Part shown: one piece after another, positions 15,014 through 29,061 of the stretch | Layout: every line of letters starts with the position of its first letter | How positions within the stretch are numbered: the first letter of the stretch is position 1 | Source: Myxococcales bacterium | GTDB lineage: Bacteria; Myxococcota_A; Polyangia; Haliangiales; Haliangiaceae | Length of the DNA: 41,102 nucleotides | Assembly: GCA_016794525.1 (NCBI GenBank) | Contig: JAEUJY010000097.1 | Coordinates: 1 to 41,102 of the forward strand | Direction: 5' to 3' | Made by a program: the position numbers and the translations under genes | The notes under the pieces: model-generated | Told to the model about the DNA's origin: nothing | The model's input: only the letters and a program-made list of their open reading frames with translations | The model's database searches: none

Positions 15014-16139
15014 CTACGCGGTCGCGCCGGCGCGCTGCAGCAGGTAGGTGCGGATCAGCTCGTCGAGGTCGCCGTCGAGGACGGCCGACACCTGGCTGGT
15101 CTTGACCTCGGTGCGGTGGTCGTTGACCTGCTGGTACGGGAACAGCACGTAGCTGCGGATCTGGCTGCCCCACTCGATCTTGAGCTTGGCCTTGGCCTCC
15201 TCGGCGGCCTTGGCCTCGCGCTTGGAGACCTCGAGCTCGTACAGGCGGGCGCTCAGCATCTTCATCGCCTTGGCCTTGTTCGAGTGCTGGCTGCGCTCGT
15301 TCTGGCACTGGACGACGATGCCGGTCGGCATGTGCGTGATGCGCACCGCCGAGTCGGTCTTGTTGACGTGCTGACCACCGGCGCCGCCGGCGCGGTAGGT
15401 GTCGATCTTCAGGTCCTCGGTGTTGATGTCGACGACGATGTCGTCGTCGATGTCCGGGGTGATCGTCATCGACGCGAACGAGGTCTGGCGCCGGCCCTGC
15501 TGGTCGAACGGCGACACCCGCACCAGCCGGTGGACGCCGTTCTCGGCCTTGAGCAGGCCGAAGGCGTTCTCGCCGCTGATGATCATCGTCGCGCCCTTGA
15601 TGCCGGCCTCCTCGGCCGGCTGCTCGTCGACGACCTCGACCTTCCAGCCCTTGCGCTCGGCGTAGCGCATGATCATGCGCATCAGCATCTGCGCCCAGTC
15701 CGAGGCGTCGACGCCGCCGGCGCCGGCCTGGATCTGGACGATCGCGCCCTGGCCGTCGAACTCGCCCGACAGCATCCGGCGGAACTCGAGATCGTCGAGG
15801 GCCTTGCCGACCGCCTTGGCGGCGGCGACCGCCTCCTTGCCGGTGGCCTCGTCGGAGGCCTCGTCGGCCAGCTCGAGCAGCACCTCGGCGTCGGACAGCG
15901 CCTGCACCTGGCTGTCGTAGGCCGCGATCAGGCTCTTGAGCGACTTGGCCTGCTTGGTGATCGCCTGGGCCCGCTCGCGGTCGTTCCAGAACGACGGGTC
16001 GGCGGTCAGCGACTCGAGCTCCTCGACCTTCAGGCGCTTCGGATCGAGGTCAAAGTAACCTCCGGAGCGACTCGGCCTTACCCGAGAGCTCCTTCAGGAG
16101 GGCGCGCGTCTCGCGCACGTCGACGGTGGTCAGCGGCAT
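15014..16139 (-). CDS. prfB: Peptide chain release factor 2, with +1 programmed frameshift
   Basis: RF2 releases peptides at UGA and UAA codons. The gene is split between two frames. ATG at 16139 opens 29 codons ([20 protein letters not shown] and on to LRRLL) ending at an in-frame TGA, 16052-16050. Skipping the T at 16052 gives [20 protein letters not shown] and then the rest of RF2, for a total of about 374 residues. The catalytic GGQ motif is in GGAGGQHVN and the stop-recognition SPF tripeptide in [11 protein letters not shown]. It lies 9 nt downstream of purF on the same strand. The in-frame UGA is the known autoregulatory device of RF2 genes: low RF2 favours the frameshift. Confidence 0.95.
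16049..16063 (-). promoter_or_regulatory. RF2 programmed frameshift site
   Basis: On the minus strand an internal Shine-Dalgarno GGAGG (16063-16059) is followed by TTA, then CTT TGA C (16055-16049). This matches the known E. coli arrangement of SD, 3 nt and the slippery CUU UGA C. The frames before and after the site fit RF2 exactly, so it is not a sequencing error. Confidence 0.93.
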
Positions 16140-16148
16140 GGGCCCACC

Positions 16149-17546
<1,398 letters not shown>

Positions 17547-17613
17547 GGGCCCTCCGGTACCACGGCGCGCCGGCCCTGTCACCGGGCGATCCGCACACGG
17601 AGCGGCCGAAACC

Positions 17614-17642
17614 TTGTGCAAACCCAGCGGGTGCCTGACAAT
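17614..17642 (+). promoter_or_regulatory. Possible promoter of the FHA gene
   Basis: TTGTGC (17614-17619), a 17-nt spacer and GACAAT (17637-17642) match the sigma70 boxes in three and four of six positions. The expected start is near 17649, within about 3 nt of the GTG start at 17652, and no Shine-Dalgarno sequence is seen. Suggestive only. Confidence 0.35.
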
Positions 17643-17651
17643 AACGGCCTG

Positions 17652-18629
<978 letters not shown>

Positions 18630-18641
18630 CGCTGGTGGTCG

Positions 18642-18796
18642 ACTCGGGGGCGCTGGCTGCGGGGCCCCGCCCAGCGTTGCCGGGCCTCGGACCTCAGGTC
18701 CACTCGGGGGCGCTGGCTGCGGGGCCCATGGGCGGCGTTGCCGGGTCCCCCCCACGTCCTCACGTACCGACGTACGCTCCGGCGTGGGTCCCCCCC
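18642..18796. repeat. 60-bp imperfect tandem duplication plus inverted repeat, 3' of FHA gene
   Basis: Two copies with a 60-bp period begin at 18642 and 18702. The first 26 nt are identical (ACTCGGGGGCGCTGG and on) and GCGTTGCCGGG is conserved later in each copy. Downstream, CCCACG (18751-18756) and CGTGGG (18783-18788) form an inverted repeat inside a direct repeat of GGGTCCCCCCC (18743 and 18786). Together with 18797-18860 and the hexamers at 18861 this fills the gap between convergent genes; no credible gene lies in it. Confidence 0.7.
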
Positions 18797-18860
18797 GTCG
18801 CCTTGCCCATGGGCCTCCTCGCCGACGCGCGACGTGACGCGTGAGCCTCCGCGAGATCCC

Positions 18861-18998
18861 GGATCCGGATCCCGATCCCGTTCCGGATCCCGATCCCGAT
18901 CCCGTTCCGGATCCCGATCCCGATCCCGTTCCGGATCCCGTTCCGGATCCCGATCCCGATCCTGTTCCGGATCTCGATCCCGTTCCCGATCCGGATCA
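18861..18998. repeat. Hexanucleotide repeat array, 23 units
   Basis: Twenty-three in-phase hexamers of the form (C/G)G(A/T)TCC occur, with a 24-nt higher-order pattern (GGATCC, CGATCC, CGATCC, CGTTCC) early on. On the minus strand it reads GGATCG/GGAACG/GGATCC, close kin to the coding repeat at 9217. It begins about 23 nt past the stop of the small minus-strand gene at 19022. Confidence 0.9.
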
Positions 18999-19021
18999 CC
19001 AACCCGCTCCCGATCCGGCGA

Positions 19022-19234
19022 TCAGTTCTGCGCGAGCTCGATGGCGTGCAGGGCGTGCCAGCGGCGGACGGCCTCGGCCTTGGCCGGCTCGATCAGCTCG
19101 GCGACCGCGGCGATCTCGTCCGGATCGCCGGTGGGCGCGAACACCTCGGGCGGGCACAGCACGAAGGCGAGCACGTCGAGGGCGCGGGCGGGATCGGGGG
19201 TGAACCCGCTAGCGAAGACGGTCTCGGCGGCCAT
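19022..19234 (-). CDS. Small uncharacterised protein
   Basis: This is a possible 70-residue acidic, Ala-rich, soluble protein: MAAETVFASGFTPDPARALD at the start, then VLAFVLCPPEVFAP and a helical end AVAELIEPAKAEAVRRWHAL followed by HAIELAQN. No signal peptide, membrane span or known motif. It stops just before the hexamer array and lies 65 nt downstream of the tail-tube gene on the same strand, so it could share that transcript. No clear Shine-Dalgarno sequence. The coherent helix pattern favours a real gene, but length and composition leave doubt. Confidence 0.45.
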   Translation of the reverse strand: MAAETVFASGFTPDPARALDVLAFVLCPPEVFAPTGDPDEIAAVAELIEPAKAEAVRRWHALHAIELAQN

Positions 19235-19299
19235 GTGCCACCCTCACACCGTCGAGGAGACCGGGCAACTTTTCGCGTCGCGCCGGGATCAGGCCGGGA

Positions 19300-20223
19300 T
19301 CAGCCCTGAGACGAGACCTCGACGCTCTCGATCGCCATCTCGACCTTCACCGACCGCACGTCCTCGTTGGCCGCGTCGAGCTTGTCGTGGGTGGCGCTGA
19401 AGATGCGGCACCCGTGGAACTTGATCTCGCCCTTGTCCTGCTTCGCCGAGTCGAAGTAGGTGATCCAGGCGTTGGTCGGCTCGGGCCGGGTGCCGTTGCG
19501 CAGGTCGCCGGCGACCTTGATGAAGTACGCGGCGTCGGGCTCGGGCACGTAGAACGTGATGTTGGGGAACTCGAGCTTGCCCGGGATCTTGAGCGGCTCG
19601 AGGCGACCGGCGTGGTGGTAGTCGATCGTCTTGGCCTTGACGCTGAACCCGTCGACCTTGGTCACGCGGTACTCGCCCGGCGCGCCCTCGAAGTGGAACT
19701 TGAAGTTGCAGCACTTCACGTGCTGCGCCCGCTGCATGCCGGGATCCTCGGGCGAGATGACGCCGCCGTCCTTGGGCGGCTCGTAGACCAGGATCTCCGG
19801 CTGGATCGTCACGGTGACGTTGGCCGGGTTCTTGTCGCTGGCGTCGAACTTGGGGAACGCGATCTCCTCGATCAGCGCGTCGGAGAACGTCCGGCGCGCC
19901 TTCTCCTTGTACTCGTGGTCGGCGGCGACCAGCGCGCCGTTGCGCCGCTGGCAGTCACCGTCGATGAAGGTCTTCATCCAGGCCCACATGTCCTGGCTCG
20001 CGGCCATCGGCGCGACGACCTTGATCGCCTCGTACTTGAGCTTGCCGTTCTGCTTGAGGTAGTTGCCCTCGGCCGGCTTCCGGTTGTTCTGGTAGGTGAT
20101 GATCTCGGTCGAGATCTTCCCACCCTCGATCGAGCGCACGGTCGTGACCTTGCCGCCGTCCAGCTCGAGCAAGAACTGGGCGGAGGAGTACAGCGGCTTC
20201 GAGACGGTGGGCGATGCGGGCAT
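19300..20223 (-). CDS. Tandem-duplicated phage/eCIS tail-tube protein (gp19-like), solitary
   Basis: This is a 307-residue protein made of two tube-fold repeats of the T4 gp19/phage tail protein family. Repeat 1 (about 12-145) has AQFLLELDGGKVTTVRSIEG, DMWAWMKTFIDGDCQRRNGA and a closing strand VTVTIQPEILVYE. Repeat 2 (about 165-303) has FKFHFEGAPGEYRVTKVDGF, SVKAKTIDYHHAGRL, ITYFDSAKQDKGEIKFHGCR and the closing VKVEMAIESVEV. Single-repeat members are about 145-170 residues. No sheath, baseplate, spike or ATPase gene lies in this window, so it is detached from any contractile apparatus. ATG 20223 has GAGG about 8 nt upstream. It may be a structural remnant, a cytoplasmic tube protein or a component of a system encoded elsewhere. 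Confidence 0.78.
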   Translation of the reverse strand: MPASPTVSKPLYSSAQFLLELDGGKVTTVRSIEGGKISTEIITYQNNRKPAEGNYLKQNGKLKYEAIKVVAPMAASQDMWAWMKTFIDGDCQRRNGALVAADHEYKEKARRTFSDALIEEIAFPKFDASDKNPANVTVTIQPEILVYEPPKDGGVISPEDPGMQRAQHVKCCNFKFHFEGAPGEYRVTKVDGFSVKAKTIDYHHAGRLEPLKIPGKLEFPNITFYVPEPDAAYFIKVAGDLRNGTRPEPTNAWITYFDSAKQDKGEIKFHGCRIFSATHDKLDAANEDVRSVKVEMAIESVEVSSQG

Positions 20224-20282
20224 GGATACCTCGGGCGATTGTACACGACGGGCGAGAGGCCCCGGCGGGAACGACTGGTCGC

Positions 20283-20930
20283 ATGCATGGTACGTTCAGC
20301 GACGTGGAAACCTTCCCCGCGCCGGCGGGCGCCGCGGCCCCGGCCGAGTTGGCAAGGCCGCGTCGCCAAAGGCGAAAGCGCCCGCGTCGCGGGTTCGCCA
20401 AGGGCGCGGCGGTCGGGGCGCTGGTGGTCATTCCGCTGATTTCTCTGGCGATCTTCGGGGTCGGCCGGCTGGGTCTCGGGGGCGAGCGCCCGTCGATGAT
20501 CCCGGCCCTGCGCCTGGTGTTCGTGTTCGCCGCCCTGCCCGGCCTGCTCACCGCGGGCGGGATCGGCCGGCTGGCCGCCCAGGCCAGCCTGGACGGCGGA
20601 CGCCCCCGCGCCGTGTGGGTCGCCGGTCGCGCCGCGGCGATCGCCGGCATCGGCCTCGCGGTCGTCGGCGCCATCCCCAACGGGGTCATTCCGGACTCCC
20701 ACGCCGGCTGGGCGATCCTCGGCGTGGCTGGGCTGGTGGCCGGCGCGCTCGGCGGCGTGGCGATCGGCCTGGCGTGCGGCGGCGCGATGCCGACGCTGGC
20801 CGAGCTCGGCGTGTGGCCGCAAGACAACGCCGTCGGTCGCGCCGCGCAGCGCGTGGTCGATCGCGCGATGCGGCGCCGGCGCGCGACGACGGTCGCGCCG
20901 CCCGCGCCCCCGGCCGATCCGCCGCCGTGA
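20283..20930 (+). CDS. Uncharacterised integral membrane protein
   Basis: This is a 215-residue protein. A basic N-terminal region (PRRQRRKRPRRGFAKGAA) precedes about four hydrophobic segments: GALVVIPLISLAIFGVG, LRLVFVFAALPGLLTAGGIG, AGRAAAIAGIGLAVVGAIP and WAILGVAGLVAGALGGVAIG. The C-terminus is cytoplasmic-looking and Pro-rich (APPAPPADPPP). ATG 20283 is chosen; a GTG 8 codons in is possible. The stop overlaps the next start as GTGA, so it is translationally coupled to the M50B-like protein and may assist it. No family recognised. Confidence 0.7.
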   Translation: MHGTFSDVETFPAPAGAAAPAELARPRRQRRKRPRRGFAKGAAVGALVVIPLISLAIFGVGRLGLGGERPSMIPALRLVFVFAALPGLLTAGGIGRLAAQASLDGGRPRAVWVAGRAAAIAGIGLAVVGAIPNGVIPDSHAGWAILGVAGLVAGALGGVAIGLACGGAMPTLAELGVWPQDNAVGRAAQRVVDRAMRRRRATTVAPPAPPADPPP

Positions 20931-21691
20931 GCGGACGGCCACGCCCCGAGTCGCTGCGCGCGCTGGCGCTGGCGCTGATGGCCAGCATGGTGCTGTGGCA
21001 GGTGCCCTACGGCACCTACGTGCTGTACCCGTTCAAGCTGCTCGGCACCTGGTTGCACGAGGGCAGCCACGCGCTGGCGATGCTCGCCACCGGCGCCGGC
21101 TTCGCGGGCATGGAGGTGTTCGCCGACGGCAGCGGCCTGGCCCACGCGGCGTCGCTGGCCGGCCCGATCGCGGGCGCGATCATCGCGTCGGCCGGCTACA
21201 TGGGCGCGCCGATCGGCGGCGTGATCCTGGTGGTGGCCGCGCGCGACGAGCGCGGCGCGCGGCGCACGCTGGCGGCGCTGGGCGCGGTGTTGATCGCGAC
21301 GGCGCTGGCGTCGATCTCGAACCACTTCGGCCAGGTCGCGATCGGCGCGACCGGCGGCGCGCTGGTGGTGATCGCGGCGCTGCCCCGGCCGCGGTGGCAC
21401 GCGAGCCTGGTCCACCTGCTCGCGGCCCAGGCCTGCGTCGGCGCGCTGGTCGACATCCGCGTGCTGTTCCGACCCAACCTGGTCGTCGACGGCCAGGTGG
21501 TCAGCGACTCCGACGCCCACGCGATGGCCAAGGCGACGCTCGGCACCGACGCGGCGTGGGCGGTGTGGGTGTGGGCCGCGCTGTGGCTGGCGTGGTCGCT
21601 CTTGCTGTTGTTCGTCGTGTTCCGCCGGCTGCGGCGCGCCGCCGTCAGCGCTGCACCGCCAGCCGCACCCGCACCTCCACCCGCGCCTTGA
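20927..21691 (+). CDS. M50B-like membrane metalloprotease
   Basis: This is a 254-residue multi-pass protein with HEGSHALAM at the end of an early membrane segment. It fits the HExxH-type zinc motif of the peptidase M50B-like family (site-2-protease relatives). Hydrophobic segments include LALALMASMVLWQVPYGTYV, HAASLAGPIAGAIIASAGYM, VLIATALASI, GALVVIAALP and AAWAVWVWAALWLAWSLLLL. A second zinc ligand, usually Asp in a later segment, is not certain. The C-terminus is Pro/Ala-rich and its last 47 nt overlap the 3' end of the convergent OmpA-like gene. A GTG start overlaps the preceding stop. The substrate is unknown. Confidence 0.72.
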   Translation: MSGRPRPESLRALALALMASMVLWQVPYGTYVLYPFKLLGTWLHEGSHALAMLATGAGFAGMEVFADGSGLAHAASLAGPIAGAIIASAGYMGAPIGGVILVVAARDERGARRTLAALGAVLIATALASISNHFGQVAIGATGGALVVIAALPRPRWHASLVHLLAAQACVGALVDIRVLFRPNLVVDGQVVSDSDAHAMAKATLGTDAAWAVWVWAALWLAWSLLLLFVVFRRLRRAAVSAAPPAAPAPPPAP

Positions 21692-22322
21692 GCGGGGCCG
21701 CGTCGGGCGCGACGCCGTCGCCGCGCACCGCCAGCCGCGCGGCGGCGACGCCCTGGCTCTCGAGGTAGCGCGCCGCCACCTGCGCCCGCCGCAGGTCGAG
21801 GCCGTCGTGGCGCTCGCTGGCCGCGCGGTAGCCGATCAGATCCAGCTGCTCGACCTCGGGGTGCGCCGCCATCGTCGCGGCGACGGCGTCGAGCACCTGC
21901 CGTGCGGCGACGTCGAGGTCGGCCTTGCCGGGCCGGAACCCGATCGCCTGCGCCGCGGCGTCGGCCAGCGTCACCGCCCCGCCGGCCGGGCAGCCGTCGG
22001 CGGTGGCCGCCGCGATCTCCGGGCAGCCGTCCTCGCTGTCGGGGCGGCCGTCCTCGTCGTCGTCGAGATCGGGGCAGCCGTCGTCGTCCTCGACGTCGTC
22101 CGGGTCCTCGGCGCGATCGGGGCACAGATCGTTCCACGCGGTGATGCCGTCGCCGTCGTCGTCGGTGGCCGACGCCCCGGCGGCGCCGCCGGGCGCCGCG
22201 GCGGTGACCGTCGGCGCGGTCGACCACTCGGGCTCGCTCGGGCCCGGCGGGTGGCTGGGCGCGCAGCCCAGCGCGAGGGCGAGCGCGCCCGCGAGCGCGC
22301 TAATGGATGGCTTGCCGCGCAT
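21645..22322 (-). CDS. OmpA-family lipoprotein with thrombospondin type 3 repeats
   Basis: This is a 225-residue protein. The lipobox LALALGC puts the lipidated Cys at residue 20. Residues about 50-110 hold calcium-binding thrombospondin type 3 repeats (ATDDDGDGITAWNDLCPDRA, DDDGCPDLDDDEDGRPD, DGCPEI). The rest is an OmpA/Pal-type peptidoglycan-binding domain (IGFRPGKADLDVAARQVLD, LDLIGYRAASERHDGLDLRR, VAARYLESQGVAAARLAVRG). The D-x10-R peptidoglycan ligands are plausible but not exact. It probably anchors the outer membrane to the cell wall. It overlaps the extensin-like gene upstream by 23 nt and the convergent M50B gene by 47 nt. Confidence 0.82.
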   Translation of the reverse strand: MRGKPSISALAGALALALGCAPSHPPGPSEPEWSTAPTVTAAAPGGAAGASATDDDGDGITAWNDLCPDRAEDPDDVEDDDGCPDLDDDEDGRPDSEDGCPEIAAATADGCPAGGAVTLADAAAQAIGFRPGKADLDVAARQVLDAVAATMAAHPEVEQLDLIGYRAASERHDGLDLRRAQVAARYLESQGVAAARLAVRGDGVAPDAAPLKARVEVRVRLAVQR

Positions 22323-22947
22323 CGGTGACCTGCGGGCGCTGCGACCACGGCCGCGCCTCGAGATGGAAGTGATCGTGGTGGGCGTCGTCGTAGTCGGGCG
22401 ACAGCACGAGGTAGAACAGCCCCGAGCGCACCAGCTGGCACTGCAGCACCTTGAGCACCGCCCCGCCCTGCGTCATCGGCTGGCCGACGCAGTCGACGGC
22501 GTCGCCGAGCCCGGGCTCGAAGTCGGCGGCCACCGCCAGCGCGCCGACGTCGGGGCCGACCAGCCGCGGCAGATCGACCGCGAGGCCGAACGAGTGCTTC
22601 GAGCGATGATCGGTGCCGCGGACGTTGCGCACCGAGTAGCCCGAGCTCCAGCGCGCCTCGACGATGCCGACCGCGCGGAACATCCGCCCGGCCTCGGCCA
22701 GCGACACCGCCAGCGAGCAGTCGATCACCAGCGGCTCGCGGCCGGGCGGCGTCCACGCGACGCCGCCGAGCGGGCCGCGGATCTCGACGGCGTCGGCGAT
22801 GCCGGGCCGGCGCGCCGGCTTCCAGCTCACGCCGCGGGCGGCCAGCTCGTCGTGGCAGCGGTCGTCGGCGGCCGCGGGGGCGACCCGCCCGACGCCCAGC
22901 CCGAGGCCGAGCCCGAGGATCGTCGCGAGGCACAGCGCGGCGCGCAT
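22300..22947 (-). CDS. Extensin-like secreted protein (D-Ala-D-Ala carboxypeptidase fold)
   Basis: This is a 215-residue exported protein. The signal peptide MRALLCLATI-like start (MRAALCLATILGLGLGLGVG) is cut before about residue 28. The body matches the extensin-like C-terminal family: IDCSLAVSLAEAGRMFRAVG, SKHSFGLAVDLPRL and DDAHHDHFHLE, the last two giving H-x6-D and HxH zinc-type ligands as in LAS/M15 peptidases. Cysteines at CHDEL, VIDCS, VDCVG and LQCQL could form two disulfides. A role in peptidoglycan trimming is inferred, supported by the adjoining OmpA-like gene, which its 3' end overlaps. Confidence 0.8.
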   Translation of the reverse strand: MRAALCLATILGLGLGLGVGRVAPAAADDRCHDELAARGVSWKPARRPGIADAVEIRGPLGGVAWTPPGREPLVIDCSLAVSLAEAGRMFRAVGIVEARWSSGYSVRNVRGTDHRSKHSFGLAVDLPRLVGPDVGALAVAADFEPGLGDAVDCVGQPMTQGGAVLKVLQCQLVRSGLFYLVLSPDYDDAHHDHFHLEARPWSQRPQVTDARQAIH

Positions 22948-23003
22948 GCCGGGAGGCTAGCCGGCGTCCGCCGCCGGCGCGAGTTTTCGCCGCGCGGCCG
23001 GCC

Positions 23004-23980
<977 letters not shown>

Positions 23981-23984
<4 letters not shown>

Positions 23985-24913
23985 GGCGGAGGTGGTCTTA
24001 GGTATGCCGCCAGGTCGCCCAGGTCAACCCGCTCGGCGGTCGCCCACTCGACCTCGGCCTGGCCGCGGTACCAGGACAGCTGGCGCCGGGCGTAGTGCCG
24101 CGAGTTGCGCTTGATCAGCTCGATCGCCCGCGAAAGGTCCAGCCGCCCGGCCAGGTGCTCGTGCAGCTCGGCGTAGCCGATCGCCTGCTGCGAGCGCAGC
24201 GGCGGCGCGAAGCCGGCGGCGCGCAGCGCGACCACCTCGTCGAGCAGGCCGGCGGCGAGCATCGCGTCGACCCGGGCGTCGATCGCCGCGTAGAGCTGGT
24301 CGCGCCGCGGGGTCAGGCCGATCAGCCGATGCGGGTAACGCGGCGGCACGGTGCGGTGGTCGTGGCGGGCGTGGTGCTCCGACAGCGGCACGCCCGTGGC
24401 GATCGTCACCTCGAGCGCGCGGATCAGCCGCTTGCGATCGTGGCGATCGATCCGCGCGGCGCTGGGCGGGTCGAGCGCGGCCAGGCGCGTCCACAGCGCG
24501 CCGGTGCCCTCGGTCGCCGCGACCTGATCGAGCTCGGCGCGCAGCGCCGGCACCGCCGGCGGCCCCTCGAACAGCCCGTAGAGCAGCGCGCGCACGTAGA
24601 GCCCGGTGCCGCCGCACACGATCACCGGCCGCCCGCGCGCGGCGATGTCGGCGATCGCCGCCTCGGCCAGCGCGGTGAACCGCGCCGCGGTCATCTCGGC
24701 GTCGGGCGCCACGACGTCGAGCAGGTGGTGGACCGCGGCCGCGCGCTCGGCGGCGCCGGCCTTGCCGGTGCCGACGTCCATGCCGCGGTAGACCTGCTGC
24801 GAGTCACAGCTGACGATCTCGCCGTCGACGGCGCGGGCCAGCGCCACCGCGGTCGCGGTCTTGCCGGCGCCGGTCGGCCCGACGATCACCACCAGCCGCG
24901 GCGCCGCCGACAC
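23981..24913 (-). CDS. miaA: tRNA dimethylallyltransferase
   Basis: This transfers a dimethylallyl group to A37 of tRNAs reading UNN codons. It has 310 residues. Walker A is GPTGAGKT. Family motifs are DSQQVYRGMDVGTGKA, VCGGTGLYVRALLYGLFEGP, DRKRLIRALEV, SQQAIGYAELHEHL and KRNSRHYARRQLSWYRG. A GTG start at 24913, 5 nt after the mutL stop, begins the conserved strand immediately (VSAAPRLVVIVGPTGAGKT). The stop overlaps accA. The C-terminus is slightly extended and Pro-rich. Confidence 0.95.
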
Positions 24914-24918
24914 GGCGG

Positions 24919-26814
<1,896 letters not shown>

Positions 26815-26907
26815 GCTCCCGCGTAGCACGACGGCGGCTGCGGCGGAAGCCGCCGGCGCACCGTCTGGCCATCGGCCGGCGCATCGGCGCAGCCGCGGCC
26901 GGCCGGC

Positions 26908-26936
26908 TCGACTCCCGCGCGGCCCGAGGTTATACA
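26908..26936 (+). promoter_or_regulatory. Promoter of the SDR-acyltransferase genes
   Basis: TCGACT (26908-26913) and TATACA (26931-26936) lie 17 nt apart, with four matches out of six for each box. The expected start near 26943 is about 3 nt from the ATG at 26946, so the purine-rich GGAGG at 26939-26943 would be mostly upstream of the transcript. Confidence 0.45.
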
Positions 26937-26945
26937 GCGGAGGCG

Positions 26946-27983
26946 ATGGCCACCGTCTCCGTCGGCAACGCACGCCCGCGCCGCGCCCAGGGGCGCGTCG
27001 TCGCGATCACCGGCGCGTGCACCTACCTGGGCACCGAGCTGATCAAGCGGCTCGAAGAGGATCGCCGCTACGCCAAGGTGCTGGTGCTCGACGTCAAGGC
27101 GCCGGCGATCCTGGCCGCCGGCACGACCAAGGCGCGGTTCTTCCCGATCGATCTGACCCAGCCGACGATCGACGGCGACATCGCGACCTTGCTCCAGCGC
27201 GAGCAGGTCGACACGGTCGTCCACGGCGCGTTCCTGTCGCACCCGACCCACGCCACCGAGTGGGCCCACGAGTTCGAGGACGTCGGCACGATGCACGTCA
27301 TGAACGCGTGCGCCGCCGCCGGCCCGGCGCGGGTGGTGATGGTGTCGACGACGATGGCCTACGGGGCCCACCCCGAGAACCCCAACTTCCTCGACGAGCG
27401 CGCCGAGCTGCGCGGCCACCAGGACTCGCGGTTCATCAACGACAAGGTGCGGGCCGAGAAGCAGGCCGCGCGGTTCGCCCGCGAGCACCCCCACGTCCAG
27501 GTCGCGACGCTGCGCTTCGCGCCGATCCTCGGGCCGACGATCAACAACCTGCACACCCGCTTCTTCTCGCGGGTCACCGCGCCGGTCATGGCCGGCCACG
27601 ATCCGCTGATGCAGTTCGTCCACGAGCAGGACGCGGCGTGGGCGCTCAAGCGCGCGGTCGACAGCGACGCGGTCGGCCCGTTCAACATCGTCGGCAAGGG
27701 CGTCTTGCCCTACACGACGGTGCTGGCGCTGATGGGCCGGGTGCCGGTGCCGCTGCCGTTCCTGCTCGCGCGCAGCATCGCCAAGGCGCTGTGGGCGACG
27801 CAGATCGTCTCGACGGCGCCCAGCCTGCTCGACTACCTGCTCTACGTCTGCGTCGCCGACGGCAGCCGCGCCACCCGCGACCTCGGCTTCACCGCGCGCT
27901 TCTCGATCAAGCGCACCATCCTCGACTTCGTCGGCGCGTCCCCCGAGGACGGCGCCACCGACGTCGCCAGCTCGTTCGCGTGA
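26946..27983 (+). CDS. NAD-dependent epimerase/dehydratase-like SDR protein with altered motifs
   Basis: This is a 345-residue extended short-chain dehydrogenase/reductase-like protein. The nucleotide-binding start reads VVAITGACTYLGTELIKRLE, where the middle Gly of the usual TGxxGxxG is Thr. HGAF, VVMVSTTMAYG and LRFAPILGP follow the family order. The catalytic YxxxK is replaced by FINDK (Phe163, Lys167). The C-terminal part has PFLLARSIAKALWATQIV. It is followed at once by an acyltransferase gene, so a role in lipid modification or in sensing a lipid or nucleotide is inferred. Loss of the Tyr makes ordinary dehydrogenase chemistry doubtful. Confidence 0.8.
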   Translation: MATVSVGNARPRRAQGRVVAITGACTYLGTELIKRLEEDRRYAKVLVLDVKAPAILAAGTTKARFFPIDLTQPTIDGDIATLLQREQVDTVVHGAFLSHPTHATEWAHEFEDVGTMHVMNACAAAGPARVVMVSTTMAYGAHPENPNFLDERAELRGHQDSRFINDKVRAEKQAARFAREHPHVQVATLRFAPILGPTINNLHTRFFSRVTAPVMAGHDPLMQFVHEQDAAWALKRAVDSDAVGPFNIVGKGVLPYTTVLALMGRVPVPLPFLLARSIAKALWATQIVSTAPSLLDYLLYVCVADGSRATRDLGFTARFSIKRTILDFVGASPEDGATDVASSFA

Positions 27984-27985
27984 CC

Positions 27986-29050
<1,065 letters not shown>

Positions 29051-29061
29051 CAGGACGCCGA

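Noticed and set aside
15014-15907. prfB starting at the internal ATG 15907
   Set aside because: It would lose the conserved N-terminal domain that the +1 frameshift restores.
18841-19203. Plus-strand frame with Pro-Asp-Pro-Val repeats over the hexamer array
   Set aside because: All frames stay open through a 6-nt repeat. It has no ribosome site, and its 3' half is antisense to the small gene at 19022.
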